Assembly (NCBI GenBank): GCA_002803225.1
Contig: NXFV01000700.1
Location: forward strand, 62,001-126,000
Direction of reading: 5' to 3'
Origin: Gamarada debralockiae
Taxonomy: Eukaryota > Ascomycota > Leotiomycetes > Helotiales > Hyphodiscaceae
DNA: 64,000 nt
Numbering within the stretch: position 1 is the stretch's first letter; each line of letters starts with the position of its first letter. Of the stretch, positions 11,964-24,281 are shown piece by piece. The notes under the pieces were generated by a model. It was not told the DNA's origin. It did not search any database and saw only the letters and a program-made list of their open reading frames with translations. A program made the translations under genes and the position numbers.

Positions 11964-14948
11964 TCAAAATCCTCGCCCAGACCGTTTGACAATTGGTTTC
12001 CTGACAGCACCCTGCGACACAATCTTCTTTACCGCCGTCGGCAATGGCTTTTTTGCCAATTTCGTGCTCTCATTTTCCAACCTCTGTTGCTCACGTAGTT
12101 TGTCTTCCGCCATCTTCGCTTCGATCTCCATCTTTCTGTTGAACTCCACCTCCGTCACTCGCTTCTCACGTGCTGAGTATCCTTTCTCCTTGACTGAATA
12201 GAACACACCTCCGAGCTCGGCGAGCCATTTAGGGTCAACAGACGTCACGGTAGACATGTATTCTTTCGAAGTGAGAATAAGTTCGTGATATACCACATAG
12301 TCCGGAAGATACCCGAGCCCATAAAGAGCACTCGTAGGATGTAGTTGGACCGTGACGCTGGTTCTCAGATTGACGTACTCGCCAATACCCTTGACCTTCG
12401 CTGCCTGGTGATAGTATCCGGAACAGATACATTTTCGAATGACGTCCCAGTCTGTTCCACAGCTGATCATTGACATTCGCTGCATCTTCATGATATCAAG
12501 TAACTGCTCCCGGATCTCTTTTGCTCGACGCAAGGATTTGGGATGCAAGAAATGTCGAGTACACCAGCCGTCGGAATATCCATTCGATTTCCATTGGGAA
12601 TACACGTGAAGATACGTTAAGTGGTCAGATTCAGGGACGAAGAACTTCTCGCGAGCGGCGTCGGACTCTTCTTGACGTTCCTTCGGTCTGTAGAATACGC
12701 TGGGAACTGAGAGCATAGACACGATGGTGAGCATCTCTTCACTGCAGCCATAGTCCTCGGATGTGATGAGGAGCTTTGCGAGAGAGGGGTCCATGGGAAA
12801 AGCGGTCATCTTGCTGCCTATTGGTGTTAAATCACCAATGTTGTCGAGAGCTCCTAATGCCCAAAGATCGAACAAAGAGGTGGTGATTGTATCTTGGGGT
12901 GGCGGATCCATAAAATCAAAGTCTAATAGGTCCTTGACTCCTAGGGATTTCAGAAGTAAGACGGTGTTGGCGAGATTGGTGCGTTGGATTTCAGGGATCG
13001 TCTGGATGTACAATTCGTCCTTGAAAGCAGCCTCAGTGAAAAGATGGAATGCTTTTCCAGGGCCAGTACGCCCTGCACGGCCAGCTCTCTGGGAAGCATT
13101 TGCTTGAGAAATGGGTGTGATTTGTAAAGTGTCCATACCCATTCTTGGGTTATACACCTTCAATTTTGAATAGCCAGCGTCGACCACGTACATAATACCG
13201 TCGACTGTCAAACTGGTCTCGGCGATATTTGTGGCCACGATAACTTTCCTGACACCTGGAGCAGCTTTGTCGAAAATCTTCGCTTGTAAATCTGCAGGCA
13301 TCTGACTGTAAATTGGCAGAATGCTAAGCTTCGGGGGATCGTTCAGAGCGTTCAGTCGTTCTTGAATTAGCTCGCACGTGCATTCGATATCTTCTTGCCC
13401 AGTCATGAAGACTAGGATATCGCCAGCACCCATGGACACGTGAATAGCTAGGACCTGTTGAACTGCCTGGTCGACGTAATCCTCCACGGGCGATCGATGG
13501 AACATAACATCGACTGGGAAAGTTCGTCCAGGAATGAAGAACTCAGGTGCTCCACCATAGAAATCAGAGAAGCGCTTCGAATTCATCGTTGCCGATGTCA
13601 CGATCAACTTGAGGTCTCGTCGGCGGGCTAGCACCTTCTTGAACAGACCCATAAGAACATCAGTGTTCAAGGCTCTTTCGTGAGCCTCGTCCATAATGAC
13701 ACAAGAATAGCGGTCCAAGTCCGGTTCATTGAGCGATTCTCTAAGGAGAACACCGTCCGTCATATACTTGATCATCGTCTCTTTGCTGGTGCAATCCTCG
13801 AATCGAATGGCGTATCCGACAGTGGAACCAAGCCTGCACTCCATTTCTTCGCTAACACGTTTGGCGACACTCATTGCGGCCACTCTTCGAGGCTGCGTAC
13901 AACCAATCATGCCGAGCTTTGCATATCCATCTTCGTACAAAAACTGGGTGAGTTGGGTCGTTTTACCTGACCCAGTCTCTCCAACAACGATCACGACTTG
14001 ATTATCTCGAATGACTTTCAATAGCTCTTCTCGAACTGCAAATGCGGGCAGGTATTCCCTCTGTTCCTTTAAAGATTTGCTTTGACTGAAATTGCTCGCT
14101 CCTTCGCTCTTCTTCATATGTTGTGCAAATTTGCTGTTCCCTTGGTTTTCGTCCTCGCCGGGAACAGCGGCTGCACTGTCCCCTTCATCTTCTTTAATGC
14201 CCATCACATTGCCAAGAGCTGTACCAGCAAGATTCGTAGCCTCTTGTGCTTGTTTTTGCCTCTCCTTCTGTTGGCGCTTCTCCTTAACCACCTTACTCCC
14301 CTTCCTACTAAACACTGCCATATCGCTCTGATAGTCTCGAACTGCTGGAACAGGTTCCAGTTGCTTTGAGAAAACCGTTCGCCCATCGAGGAAAGGGGGT
14401 CTGAGATCGTGTACGAGCAAATGGACACGCGTCGCCTCCTCATCGTCCTCGAAATCATCTCCAAAATCTCTTCGTTGAGCCACTCCTGACGTGAGCATTC
14501 GGTTTGTCTCCCAAGCATCAACATCTTTTTGTTTTTGAGCAGCTCTCGCACTCATTCGCTTCCCAGTCTTCTTCTCCGCCAACGCAGCTTCCCGCTGCTG
14601 GTCTGCCCATGAGTTATCGTAGGATCCAAATGGATTGTGGCTGTCATCCCCAAAAGTATAGCCACCAGTTTCGTCTCCTGCGTACCAATCTCTGTCCAGC
14701 GCATTGGAATCTTCAACATCCACCGCAGGCTCAGGGCCATCGAACTCTTCTTGCTTCGGCGTAGAAGCATAGTGCGATTGCGAATGAGGAGTTGAGCTCC
14801 CTATTCGACTTTGAGACCTAGACGAAGCTGTGGTTCCGTTGCGTGCAGACGCAGGTTTGTCTGGGACGGCAAACCTGTCATCAGATCGTAGAGGGTTGAA
14901 GTCCAGTTTGCGCCGCTTGGGACTGTTTTCTCCATCATCCCTAGCCAT
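11964..14948 (-). CDS. PRP16: pre-mRNA-splicing DEAH-box ATPase Prp16 (DHX38)
   Basis: Spliceosomal RNA helicase that remodels the complex after the first transesterification and proofreads branching. It is a single uninterrupted exon of 994 residues, usual for the family. A polar N-terminus (NLS-like SPKRRKLDF at residue 9) leads to the helicase core: motif [11 protein letters not shown] at about residue 323, Ia [51 protein letters not shown]. Winged-helix, ratchet and OB domains follow; [19 protein letters not shown] matches Prp16 rather than Prp2, Prp22 or Prp43. The N-terminal segment [13 protein letters not shown] is also Prp16-specific. It starts 245 bases from the divergent PWP1 start. 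Confidence 0.95.
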   Translation of the reverse strand: MARDDGENSPKRRKLDFNPLRSDDRFAVPDKPASARNGTTASSRSQSRIGSSTPHSQSHYASTPKQEEFDGPEPAVDVEDSNALDRDWYAGDETGGYTFGDDSHNPFGSYDNSWADQQREAALAEKKTGKRMSARAAQKQKDVDAWETNRMLTSGVAQRRDFGDDFEDDEEATRVHLLVHDLRPPFLDGRTVFSKQLEPVPAVRDYQSDMAVFSRKGSKVVKEKRQQKERQKQAQEATNLAGTALGNVMGIKEDEGDSAAAVPGEDENQGNSKFAQHMKKSEGASNFSQSKSLKEQREYLPAFAVREELLKVIRDNQVVIVVGETGSGKTTQLTQFLYEDGYAKLGMIGCTQPRRVAAMSVAKRVSEEMECRLGSTVGYAIRFEDCTSKETMIKYMTDGVLLRESLNEPDLDRYSCVIMDEAHERALNTDVLMGLFKKVLARRRDLKLIVTSATMNSKRFSDFYGGAPEFFIPGRTFPVDVMFHRSPVEDYVDQAVQQVLAIHVSMGAGDILVFMTGQEDIECTCELIQERLNALNDPPKLSILPIYSQMPADLQAKIFDKAAPGVRKVIVATNIAETSLTVDGIMYVVDAGYSKLKVYNPRMGMDTLQITPISQANASQRAGRAGRTGPGKAFHLFTEAAFKDELYIQTIPEIQRTNLANTVLLLKSLGVKDLLDFDFMDPPPQDTITTSLFDLWALGALDNIGDLTPIGSKMTAFPMDPSLAKLLITSEDYGCSEEMLTIVSMLSVPSVFYRPKERQEESDAAREKFFVPESDHLTYLHVYSQWKSNGYSDGWCTRHFLHPKSLRRAKEIREQLLDIMKMQRMSMISCGTDWDVIRKCICSGYYHQAAKVKGIGEYVNLRTSVTVQLHPTSALYGLGYLPDYVVYHELILTSKEYMSTVTSVDPKWLAELGGVFYSVKEKGYSAREKRVTEVEFNRKMEIEAKMAEDKLREQQRLENESTKLAKKPLPTAVKKIVSQGAVRKPIVKRSGRGF

Positions 14949-15193
14949 CTTGTTTTGCCAATGTTGATGCTGTCGTCACTTGGAGTCGACGTGCCTGAAA
15001 ATAATGTTTAACTTGGACGCTAAAAAGCGGCCGCTTTACGCCGACGCCGATAGCGTTTTGAGAGGGACCAAATTTATTTCAAGATTTGTGCGCCGGGTCT
15101 TCTCCTTCTTGACCTTTAATGATATTCATTTAAAGAGTTTGAGCAAAGGTCTTCACTGTCTAATTCTAAGACTGAAGGTGTCATAATTCCGCC
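14949..15193. promoter_or_regulatory. compact bidirectional promoter, PRP16 / PWP1
   Basis: Only 245 bases separate the two divergent start codons, so both promoters and 5' UTRs are packed here. No specific factor site was identified with confidence. Confidence 0.6.
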
Positions 15194-16886
15194 ATGTCAA
15201 TGATCACAGCTACAGCATGGGTCCCGCGAGGGTTTGCGGCGCCCTTCCCTACTAAATACAACTTCGACGAGGAGGAATTCCAGCGCATCTCGGAGCTCGC
15301 AAAACTCCAGCTCGATGACGCCAATGAGGAATTGGAAGAAGCGCGCAATGAAGAATCAAAAGACAATAGCGCAGATGCTATGAACGAAGAAGAGGGTTCT
15401 GATGATGAAGCCCTTGCCAAGAAAGTAAAATCTACTGGGTATGTATAAACAATCAACTTTGCTTGCACCTTTACTGACTTACTGCAGAGACGAGGATGAC
15501 GATCTTAAAGAATACGACTTGGATCATTATGACGACGATGTCGAGGCCGATAAGGCGAACGAGGGAATGGGAATGGGCATGTTTGGAAATGTTAAGTCAC
15601 TGGCATACCACGACTCGAACGCGGACGACCCATATATTACCATGAAAGAGAATGAGGAAGACGATGGAGACCGAGAAGAACTCCAAATTCTGGCAACAGA
15701 CAATATGCTCCTGGCAGCGAAGGTTGAAGACGAGGTAGCTCATCTGGAAATCTATGTGTATGAGGACGAGGCCGACAATCTCTACGTCCACCACGATATT
15801 ATGCTTCCAGCAATACCTCTGTGTGTAGAATGGTTGGATTTACCCGTTGGAAAGTCAAATGTAGAGAAAGACTTGAGAGCAAACTTTGTGGCTGTTGGAA
15901 CTTTCGATCCGGATATTGAGATCTGGGATTTGGACACCGTTGATTGCATGTACCCAAATGCAATCCTTGGACAAGGAGGAGAGAGTAGTGAGGCCGGTAC
16001 GGAGGATCTAAAGAAGAAAAAGAAAAAGCGCAAGAAGTCCAAGAAGGCAAACGACGACTATCACGTTGACGCTGTATTGTCTCTTGCTGCGAATAGGCAC
16101 CATCGAAACCTCCTGGCCTCTTCATCCGCCGACAAGACCGTCAAGCTATGGGACCTGAATACTACAAAGTGCGCCAAATCTTATACACACCACACAGACA
16201 AAGTCTGCTCACTGGCATGGCATCCCAAAGAATCAACTATCCTACTGAGTGGTAGTTATGATAGAACTGTGGTTGCAGCGGACATGAGAGCACCAGATGC
16301 TAAGGCTCCAAGATGGGGTGTAGAAAGTGATGTGGAAACTGTCAAGTGGGATCCTCATGACCAGAACTCCTTCTACGTCTCGACTGAGAATGGGGTTGTT
16401 CATTACCACGACGTGCGAAACGCTCCCTCAAATCCAGCTTCGAGCAAGCCTGTCTGGATTTTGCAAGCACACGATGAGTCGATCTCGTCCTTCGACATCA
16501 ATCCGATTATCCCAGGATTCATGGCGACTGGGTCCACGGACAAGCAAGTCAAGCTTTGGAACATTCAGCCTTCGGGTCCAACGATGATTGTATCACGCGA
16601 TTTGGACGTTGGAAAGGTGTTCTCGACGGTATTTGCTCCGGACGAGGAAGTAGGTTTCAGACTCGCTGTTGCAGGTAGCAAAGGAACTGCCATGGTTTGG
16701 GATACCAGCACAAATCCCGGTGTACGAAGAGCATTCGCGGACAGAGTTGGACCAGTTGAAGGTGAAGTCCAAGAAAGATTGGTAGGTGTGGAAGACGATA
16801 GTAGCGACGACTCAGACGAGGAAGAAGCCGAAACAGGGGATGGAAACAATGGTGGGGAAGGATGGGAATCAATGGACGAAGATTAA
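15194..16886 (+). CDS. PWP1: WD40 ribosome-biogenesis protein Pwp1
   Basis: Nucleolar WD-repeat protein needed for 60S subunit assembly (25S/5.8S rRNA processing). Exons 15194-15438 and 15488-16886; 547 residues. The N-terminus MITATAWVPRGFAAPFP is the Pwp1 signature, followed by an acidic stretch. WD repeats include IEIWDLDTVD, KTVKLWDLNTTK, CSLAWHPKESTILLSGSYD, DKQVKLWNIQPSG and TAMVWDTSTN. A basic Lys stretch (KKKKKKRKKSKK) lies in a loop between repeats, and an acidic C-terminus ends in ESMDED. Both splice sites are canonical and the phase is conserved. Confidence 0.95.
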
Positions 16887-19039
16887 GGGGAAATGGAGAC
16901 TTAATTGTGAGGATATACCAGGACGACTTCGCTTGGAGGCATTGCTGCGAGGCTCTGTGCAAGCGTTCGCCCAAAGTATGAGAGCATGAGCATATAGGGT
17001 GCAAGCTGTTGGAGATGTAGCTTAACTTTACTGTTACCCTTAAGATATGCAGCCATGAGACAGCCGCAATAGGGAAAAGGTCCACCAGTTTACGCAATCT
17101 CAACCTACTGTAGATGCGGCAAACCTCATATAGACATGGAGCTCCTCATAACGTCAGAATTCGAGGATGGCGGACAATTTCAAGATTCATGTCGCAATCA
17201 TCTTTCGAACAGCCGCATTGACAGAGCCTCTGATTTACCCCACAAAAGGAGGTTGACCGCTGTTTGATTTACAATGCGCTGTCTGGGCGCATTGAGCGAT
17301 CTCATGGAGGAAATCTAAATTCGAATCAATGCGCGGCTTGCCACTTTACCAGACGCGAGATCTAGCTGTATGATCGCCCACACATCAGCCTCTATCTGAT
17401 ATTTTTGGACTTTGGACGAGGGCAGTTCCTCGCGCTGTCAGCGATCCTCCTGGTCAGAGAACATTGAAGATATTCCAGATTGAGAGGGCATGGCAAGGGA
17501 CCTATCGATGGTCGGTAACTAAGCCCCGGCCGTGCCTTTGACTTTTCAGGTCGACTGTGCCTGAAATAAACTCCGCGCTGACTTGCATGCTGTACACACC
17601 CTATTGATCCCTTTCAGGGCATCTGGTGGTGTTCAATACATGAAAACGGTCGCGCGCGCAAATAGGCGGCGGTCAGAGGTCAGATCATCGGTGGCCTCCC
17701 TGAAGGCTGATTTTGACTTGAACGATTGGAAGGCAAGGAACGAGGAAGAAGGTGAAACGAGAAACACTGGATGAAGCCAATAGGAAGCGAATTCACTTTG
17801 AAGTGGTGGTTGGACGAAACGAGCCAGTCTTCGGCGGCAACGTTGCGCGATTTGCTGGAGCCATGTCAGGTTTTCTTCGACATCCTTGTTGACATCCAAG
17901 TCACATCCTGGGCGAAAGACATCAAAATGATCAAAATTGGGAAAAGTGATTTATGGAACGTGCCAGAGGTCCAGAGGCATGGATTGCGACTTCCCTAATT
18001 TAGATTCCCCTTTTGAGGAATTCAACAGCACGAGGCCTACTTTAAGACCATAAAAATGTCGACCTTTCAAACCAGTTAATTGGTTCGACCTCGTCGAAAC
18101 GGACCAAAAAGTTTCCTCTGAAAGGTGTGCACTGGCTGGATCTCCCCATGCAAGCCGCGTGAGAAGGCAATTCATCCGTTGGTTGGGCTGCTTTTTAGGT
18201 TCTCGTTGGACAAGCGAAGACTTTTCCCGATCATCCCACATCCACACCAAATCCCCCCCTGTTCCCCTCCGCCTGCATGCAAGGTACAGCTCCCCCGAAG
18301 GATCTTCCTCTTTCTCCCCCCTTCTTAACTCTTTTTTGGTACCTGTCTTCTCTCCTCAACACTCCCTCAACCGCAGCAGCATCAGTATCATCAACATCGC
18401 GGGGTCGATTCCTGCTTTATCATTCCTTTGGACCTGGTTGTTCGTCATTCCTTATCGACAATCTTACACTCACTTCGAGCGATACACGCAAACTACGCCT
18501 CAGAATCAGCTATTGTATACAAATTCCCACAACAAACACCAAAGCATCCCTTCCATCGCCCAGTTTTTCGCCCTTACCTCACCAACGACGGTAATTTTTA
18601 TTCACTCAGTACATATTCAATTCGAAGAAAGGGCGAGTCTTCGGGGAACGGTTATATTTGACTGTTCTATCCATCAAGACGCGTTGAAAAAGATCATTTG
18701 TACCAACGTACGAAACGCAGATCCATCATCCTCAGGAATCACCTGGACTCTCATCCAACGACCTAAGGTCATCATCCGTCGCCAACGGACCGAAAGCAGC
18801 AGCTGCCCACCTACAGGAAGTCGACAACTTCTTGTGCAGCAGACTCCTGATCAAAGTCCAATCAGCATTCGGCCGAAGGGCACCTCCCACGAAATTATCC
18901 GTCGCGACACCGAATTCGGAGAATTCTCCCCCACTCCACCAGACTGTCAGACTAATTCCGTTGGTCGGGGGAGATAACTTCCTTTCTTCCTTATCGAGCC
19001 TGAATCGGATTTCAAACTACTCCTCGATAATCCGCGATC
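16887..19039. other. long intergenic stretch and probable long 5' leader
   Basis: 2.15 kb without a recognised gene. From about 18230 the plus strand becomes pyrimidine-rich (CCTCTTTCTCCCCCCTTC and similar) and then A/C-rich up to the ATG at 19040, which suggests a long promoter and 5' UTR for that gene. A plus-strand open frame at 18159-18977 runs 272 codons, but its composition (Ser/Thr/His/Pro from CT-rich DNA) looks non-coding. Confidence 0.45.
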
Positions 19040-19804
19040 ATGTCTTCCCTTTCAAGAGCCTTCACGACCAAGCGGAGTAGAGTCCCGTCTGATGCCGGCG
19101 CGGCTTCCGTCCCTCAGAGGAGTCTTACAACCAAACACTCCTTTCCGCCCGGAACGATAAGATATAAGATATCTGCCCCCGTGGAACTTATCTCAACAAC
19201 AAACATGCTTTCCTACAACGCACCAGATATTTACCCCACCACGAGGAGCCGGTCCTCGAGCTCCGGCAGTGAATCGGATAGCTCTTCGCGTTCACCTGCA
19301 AACGTCTCAACACCTTTGACATCTCCGGATACTTCATCGATTGAGTCGTCACCAACGTCACCCAAGCCCAATCATCTTTCATGTTACTTCGGTGCACCAT
19401 CAAGGACAAGCGACTCATCAGATGAAGCTCCAAAGATCCCTCAAAGAGTCCCTTCACATACGAAGAGATCGGCAGAGGCTATAGCTCGCAAGCGATCCAT
19501 CTCGAGGATGTCATCGCCGAAGAATAGTATATCTACAGCTCGGTCCTCACTCAACATGTTCGGCTCGAACGTAGAGACAGTGGAGGCACATCCCTTTGGC
19601 AACGAGCTAGCACAAGTGTCTGAGCTTGCGGAGGAGTACGGCATGACGCCCCAGAAGGCAGAAGTCATTGACCCAGAGGAGCAAGAGCTGTTATCAAGGG
19701 GCCTGTTAAAGTTCCGGGCAGAAGACTACATGAGCGAGATCCACGGACTGTTCCTGAACGCATTTGGCGAGACCAGATCGTCGATGGCGACTATGTGGAT
19801 ATAA
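19040..19804 (+). CDS. Ser-rich protein, likely fungus-specific, unknown function
   Basis: Single exon, 254 residues, starting at the first in-frame ATG (MSSLSRAFTTKRSR). The first two thirds are Ser/Thr/Pro-rich and probably disordered (SRSSSSGSESDSSSRS). The C-terminal ~70 residues look ordered and acidic: NELAQVSELAEEYGM, then DPEEQELLSRGLLKFRAEDY and a short Phe-rich end. No catalytic motif or membrane segment is visible. Codon structure and the single clean frame support a real gene. I believe similar proteins exist in other filamentous ascomycetes, but that is memory and not a search. Confidence 0.6.
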   Translation: MSSLSRAFTTKRSRVPSDAGAASVPQRSLTTKHSFPPGTIRYKISAPVELISTTNMLSYNAPDIYPTTRSRSSSSGSESDSSSRSPANVSTPLTSPDTSSIESSPTSPKPNHLSCYFGAPSRTSDSSDEAPKIPQRVPSHTKRSAEAIARKRSISRMSSPKNSISTARSSLNMFGSNVETVEAHPFGNELAQVSELAEEYGMTPQKAEVIDPEEQELLSRGLLKFRAEDYMSEIHGLFLNAFGETRSSMATMWI

Positions 19805-22328
19805 TAGGAATCTGGGACTGGTTCCCTGTTTTCCTATTCTCCCATGTCATTATTCACAGTCCCGTTTCGCCAATCTTCGATGTACATATGAGCCCCTCAG
19901 CCATTTGGCTCACATTCTTACACTCCTTTACGACTATTTAACGTTCTACGTTTCGGGCTTCACGGAAAAATTGGTGGGAGTTACATGGATTTGCTCTTTT
20001 TGGGAAGGAAGGGTATACCCAGGGGCTGGCCTGGCATCATGGAAGGGGGGGATTTTTTGAAGGGAACTCCGATTCACTCATTATTTTGTCACACATGACG
20101 TCTCACACTCTTTACGAATCTTAGGAAGGAGGAAGATGTTGCCAGGCAGGATGGAACGCGAGGTAGATAATGCCGATACGCTCAGGCTGAAGACAAATTT
20201 CATATTATTTGGTACATTTGTACATCTACAACTAATAAACATTTTGCCCATGACTTCAATTAGTGCCTCCTCAATTCATCCTCACCAACGACGACATCAA
20301 ATCTCCGGCGCTTCTATTTCTGGTAAATTCATCTATCTGTAACATCTCCGCAGCTGCACCTCCATCATCCATTTCTGTCTGGGCAATGCGGAGATCGATG
20401 GGCGACGCTGTGCCTTTAATCTTGGCAGAGTAATACTTTGCAAGGGAAAGCCTGATGCCATCCCAGGCTTTGGGATGGCTGTCATACGTGAATCGTTTGA
20501 TGTCCTCTGATCCTAGGGACGATTTAGGTTCTGACCCCCACATGTTAGATCACGTGTTAGAGTGGAGATACGCTTAATTTTTTAAGCTTGAGCTCTCGAA
20601 TTTCTCGATCTCATTTGCAAGACACAACACATTTAGCCTGCAGTCTGCTGAATCCAGGACGTCAATTACCATGCGCCAATTGACTGCTAATAAGTAAGAT
20701 CCCCTTCTCCTTCCTCAAGCCCAGAAGAGCACAAGCAAAGCAAGTAAAATGATGAGATCCCAAGACCCTCAAATAATCTTTAGGAAGAGCCGTATAAGGC
20801 GAACGTCCACACATATGGCGTCTGCGCTGGTATCGTCATATACAGCAGATTGTCGTGGGCGTTAGCGGTGCTTAGAAATGGGCTTCTGATATCTTGGCTT
20901 TGTGTCTCTTCTGTTGAGGGGAGGAAATGTAGCTGTGGGGTGGGCTGACAGTTTGTAGGGTTTAGGTTTAGGGATGACTACGAGAGGTGCTAGGACTATG
21001 GACAGAGATTCTTGGAGGGGAATGTATGACATGCGACAAGGTCAATTCGAGACTGCGAATATCCTATCTTCCTACGGAACGTGTACGAATAACTTGATAC
21101 CGGGACTGGGAGAAAGGGACCATAAAATATTTGGCTGTGGGCATCCGGTTTCAATATCTGTGGCAAATTGGAGTGCTACTCATTGCGTCCTTGAGCTCGT
21201 TAGAGATCGCACTCTGTTTGGAGGTTCATATTCGGTCAGAGAGACAACTTTCTGCTTAGTGTCAGCAACATGTCAAGTCACACCTCCTTATCTTCCTTAT
21301 GAACTGGATGGGCATGATACCAACATCCCGGCGTTGACTGGCAACCCCAACGTTTGTACATGGTCTGCTTCGATGCCCATTAAAACATCAGTACGTTTGC
21401 CATGAGAAGTCTCGCGACTAGTGGGCGAAATAGTATCGCAGACATAAGACCATGTACTTTGGTCGAAAGGTCGACACATATCTCTTGGTCGAGAAGCCAA
21501 CTGCAATCACTATCTGGATTTGTCATTCTGTGATTTCAGACTTCCCGCTACAGGTATGCCTATAGAAACACGCTCCTGAATCTGCAAGGCATTTGAGAAA
21601 TTGCTCTCTTTCTTGCAACTTCTGTTGCCATAGGATATGGTCAGCATAGGTCACGTCTCGCAAAGGATATCCCATCCTTCTGCAGCCTCTAGACTTGAGG
21701 TGCATGCAGACGCTATGTCGGGAGTGCGAGATTTTTGTCCATACGCTCTAAGCGTAGTTTGGAGTATAACCCCGTGCTTCTTTGCGATTTGAGTTTGATA
21801 AAGCAAAGTGTTTTGAGCAGTGTACACATATTTCTGCGGAGCAAGAGGGGTTTGATCTATTTGAAGAGAGAAGTTGATGGTGTGATGCGGTAGCACGAAA
21901 GTCCGAACTCATTATTCAATTTAGCATACTTTACGGGACTTATATATATTACAGCTAAGAAAGTCTAATCAATCAATAAACTATCGTGTTGCCCAGAAGA
22001 AAACGATGTCTCCTCGAACTTGTGAACTGACCTGGAACTCGGTGGCTAAAATGACGTGAAACGTGATATTGAATTAAATAACCAGAAAATATTACAAAAT
22101 TACAATTCTGATTCCTTGAACTCCCAATCGCTCTTCGAACAGCAATTATAATTGAAATACTCGACGAATCATTCACTTCATTGTCATATACATGACCCCT
22201 AAAATACTCGTCTCAATCGGGAAACGTGCCTCGCTACCCCAGATTTTCTCATTCGCCGCATCTCACCAACCGCCTCAAGTACCACACCTCGAGACCACAC
22301 TCTGTCCTTCGACAACGCGACCACAAAT
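19805..22328. other. gene-poor stretch with one small ORF
   Basis: No recognisable family. The first ~400 bases are likely the 3' UTR of the preceding gene. A 90-codon minus-strand frame is listed separately (20271-20543). An ATG at 20671 followed by a perfect donor (AAGTAAGAT) could open a small plus-strand gene, but I could not find a convincing continuation. The other plus-strand frame, 20974-21405, matches nothing I know. A short telomere-like run sits at 20956-20972. Confidence 0.4.
20271..20543 (-). CDS. small ORF, unrecognised (doubtful gene)
   Basis: 90 codons from an ATG, closed by an upstream stop, with balanced composition: a mix of charged and hydrophobic residues, for example WDGIRLSLAKYYSAKIKG and AEMLQIDEFTRNRS. 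This looks more protein-like than its neighbours. No family is recognised, no introns are needed, and no membrane segment or signal peptide is present. It may be a small real gene or chance. Confidence 0.3.
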   Translation of the reverse strand: MWGSEPKSSLGSEDIKRFTYDSHPKAWDGIRLSLAKYYSAKIKGTASPIDLRIAQTEMDDGGAAAEMLQIDEFTRNRSAGDLMSSLVRMN

Positions 22329-23553
22329 ATGGCCTCATCAACACCTCCAGTTCAGACCACTGGGGATGCGATCCTCTTCCGCCCCTCTAAAAAGCGCAAG
22401 ATCTACCGCCGACGCGCTACCATAGAAAACGACGATGAAGCTCCCTCCACTCCTGCAGCTGCCGTACCAGCCCCACAGAGCATCGATGAGCGGATCGCAT
22501 CTTCCGCCGACGCTGCAGAGGAAATGGAGGGTACAGAAGTGTCTATGGCGGAGATTTTAAGGTTGAGGAAACAGAAGAAGAGAGTAGGAGGTGTGGAATT
22601 TAGGACTGTGGAGACGGTTAGGGATGATGGCCAGGACAGCGCGCTGGTTTTGCATGAGAATGGAGAGGAGGCAGAAGTAGAGAGTAATAAGGTTGTCAGA
22701 AGATTTGCGCCGCAAACGGGCATAGGAGGGGGCGGGATGAATGTTGACAGGCATATGTGAGTCTTCCCTTTCTGGTGTAGCTAGTGGGTGATGGGGTTAA
22801 GAATAGTGACTGACGAAGGAAGGATGGCATATATAGATTCCGAATTGGCTAAACGACGCTCTGAGACCCAAGCCCAATCCTCCCATCCAACTGCAACCTC
22901 CACCTCCACCCATTCCATTCGACACGCCGAAGTGGACAAGAAGAAAGAAACAGAACTTCAAAGGCAACCAGCTACGTTAGGCAAGCTACTAGAAATCGAC
23001 CTTGGCGATGAGGCGCGGGATAAGAACGTTGCGCAGACGGAGCGGGCAAGACGAAGATTAGATGGGGAGGAGATAGAGGAGGAAGGGGAGAAGAAGCCGG
23101 TGAAGGTTAGGTTGGGACCAGACGGGAAGCCGTGGAGGGGTAGGAAGAGGAGGGGGAGTGAGGATATTAAGAGGGATAGGTTGGTTGAGGATGTTTTGCG
23201 GGAGAATAGACGTATGTCCCATTTCCATTTTCCCCATCGCTCACTCCCATTCTAAGGAAGACGCTAATAATGCTGCAGTGGAGATATACGACGAACTGCC
23301 AGTAGAGTCGTCTACAATCAACGACGACCAAGCAGCAGATGACCGTATAGCAGAAGCGTTCAGAAGGGAGTTTATGGATGCTGTCACCCAGAGACAGAGG
23401 AAGAAAGCTATGCCTGCACAACTGCCAGCTAGGGGACTGGGTGGTAAGAAGACAGAAGAAGAGCTTATGAAGGGCCCGAAGCTGGGTGGGAGTAGAAGTG
23501 CCAGGGCTGCGCATATGAATATGCTTAAGCAGCAGCAAGGTGCCAAGAAGTAG
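22329..23553 (+). CDS. Tls1/C9orf78-family splicing factor
   Basis: Member of the Hep59/C9orf78 (fission yeast Tls1) family, spliceosome-associated proteins that affect splicing of selected introns, with links to telomere and heterochromatin genes in fission yeast. Exons 22329-22756, 22823-23211, 23279-23553; 363 residues. The N-terminus is basic (ILFRPSKKRKIYRRR). Family hallmarks are SMAEILRLRKQKKRVGGVEF, the join NVDRHMMAYIDSELAKRR across intron 1, and EIYDELPVES after intron 2. The rest is highly charged and probably disordered or helical. Intron 1 uses an acceptor that restores HMMAYIDSELAKR exactly, which supports the splice model. Confidence 0.88.
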
Positions 23554-24017
23554 ATTCGGATGCGTGGAATACCGATACTCTACATGCCTATACCACAACC
23601 AGAGAAGGACAAAAGTCTTCTTTTGAAGACGGAAATAAGAAACTTTCTCAGAAAGTCGAGATTCACATTCTCTCGCTCTGCAAACATTTCTCCTCTACAT
23701 CTCTCGATGCTCATATGATGTACCAGGTCAATGGAGCTAGTAGCCCCTTCTCACCATTGCCAAAAGATTGCCCTCTGTGATAAATGCAAACCCCTTCCTC
23801 TCTACTAAGTGAAGAAGGAACAATGAAGGTATACAGCAACAATGCACCTCTACAGTCTCCAATCTCTCAAGTTTCTGCACGGTCAGGCACCCGAAAGTTG
23901 TTCGACTTGGAGGAACAGCAGTTGGGTTAGAGTATGGCAAATTGGCAGACATCCCAAGGTGTCACTTGCGCGTCCAAGCTTTCACAGAATCAATTATATT
24001 AGGAAATGGAGCAAATG

Positions 24018-24281
24018 GCAGGATGTCTAAGGAAGACTAGTGACAGCGACTGTCGCTGGCTGTCGCTAACAAATAGTGCTCTAGCTAATAATGAGACTGG
24101 CGATCTTGTTCCATTGTCTTCATTTCATACAGTGACAGCATGGGATCGGTTGTGGGGAAGTCAATGCAAATCGCAGGACGGCCAAGGAAGATCAGCGACA
24201 GCGACCGTCGCCAACGAAATAGTGCTTGACAACGGGAATGATGGTCTTGTTCACGGGGTTTGATTTTGTATAGTGAAAGCA
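24018..24281 (+). repeat. diverged direct repeat, two copies (~110-125 bp)
   Basis: Copy 1 (24018-24140) and copy 2 (24173-24281) align along their length. Both begin GCAGGAYG.CYAAGGAAG, continue CAGCGAC.GTCGC, then AAATAGTGCT, a GATCTTGTT/GGTCTTGTT block and TA.AGTGA.AGCA. Many differences are C/T or A/G transitions. A short extra TCGCTGGCTG lies in copy 1. Confidence 0.7.

Noticed and set aside
18159..18977. 272-codon plus-strand frame as a bona fide gene
   Set aside because: Composition tracks CT- and AC-rich leader DNA, no domain is recognised, and it lies just upstream of a better gene; kept only as a finding.
20271..20330. Plus-strand FILTNDDIKSP, resembling a SurE phosphatase start (LLTNDDG)
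   Set aside because: The frame lacks the Gly and the rest of the SurE fold, and soon hits a stop; taken as chance.
20671..20860. Small plus-strand gene starting MRQLTAN with a good donor
   Set aside because: The only in-phase acceptor gives a 34-residue product with no recognisable family; the more protein-like frame EEPYKANVHTYG is out of phase.
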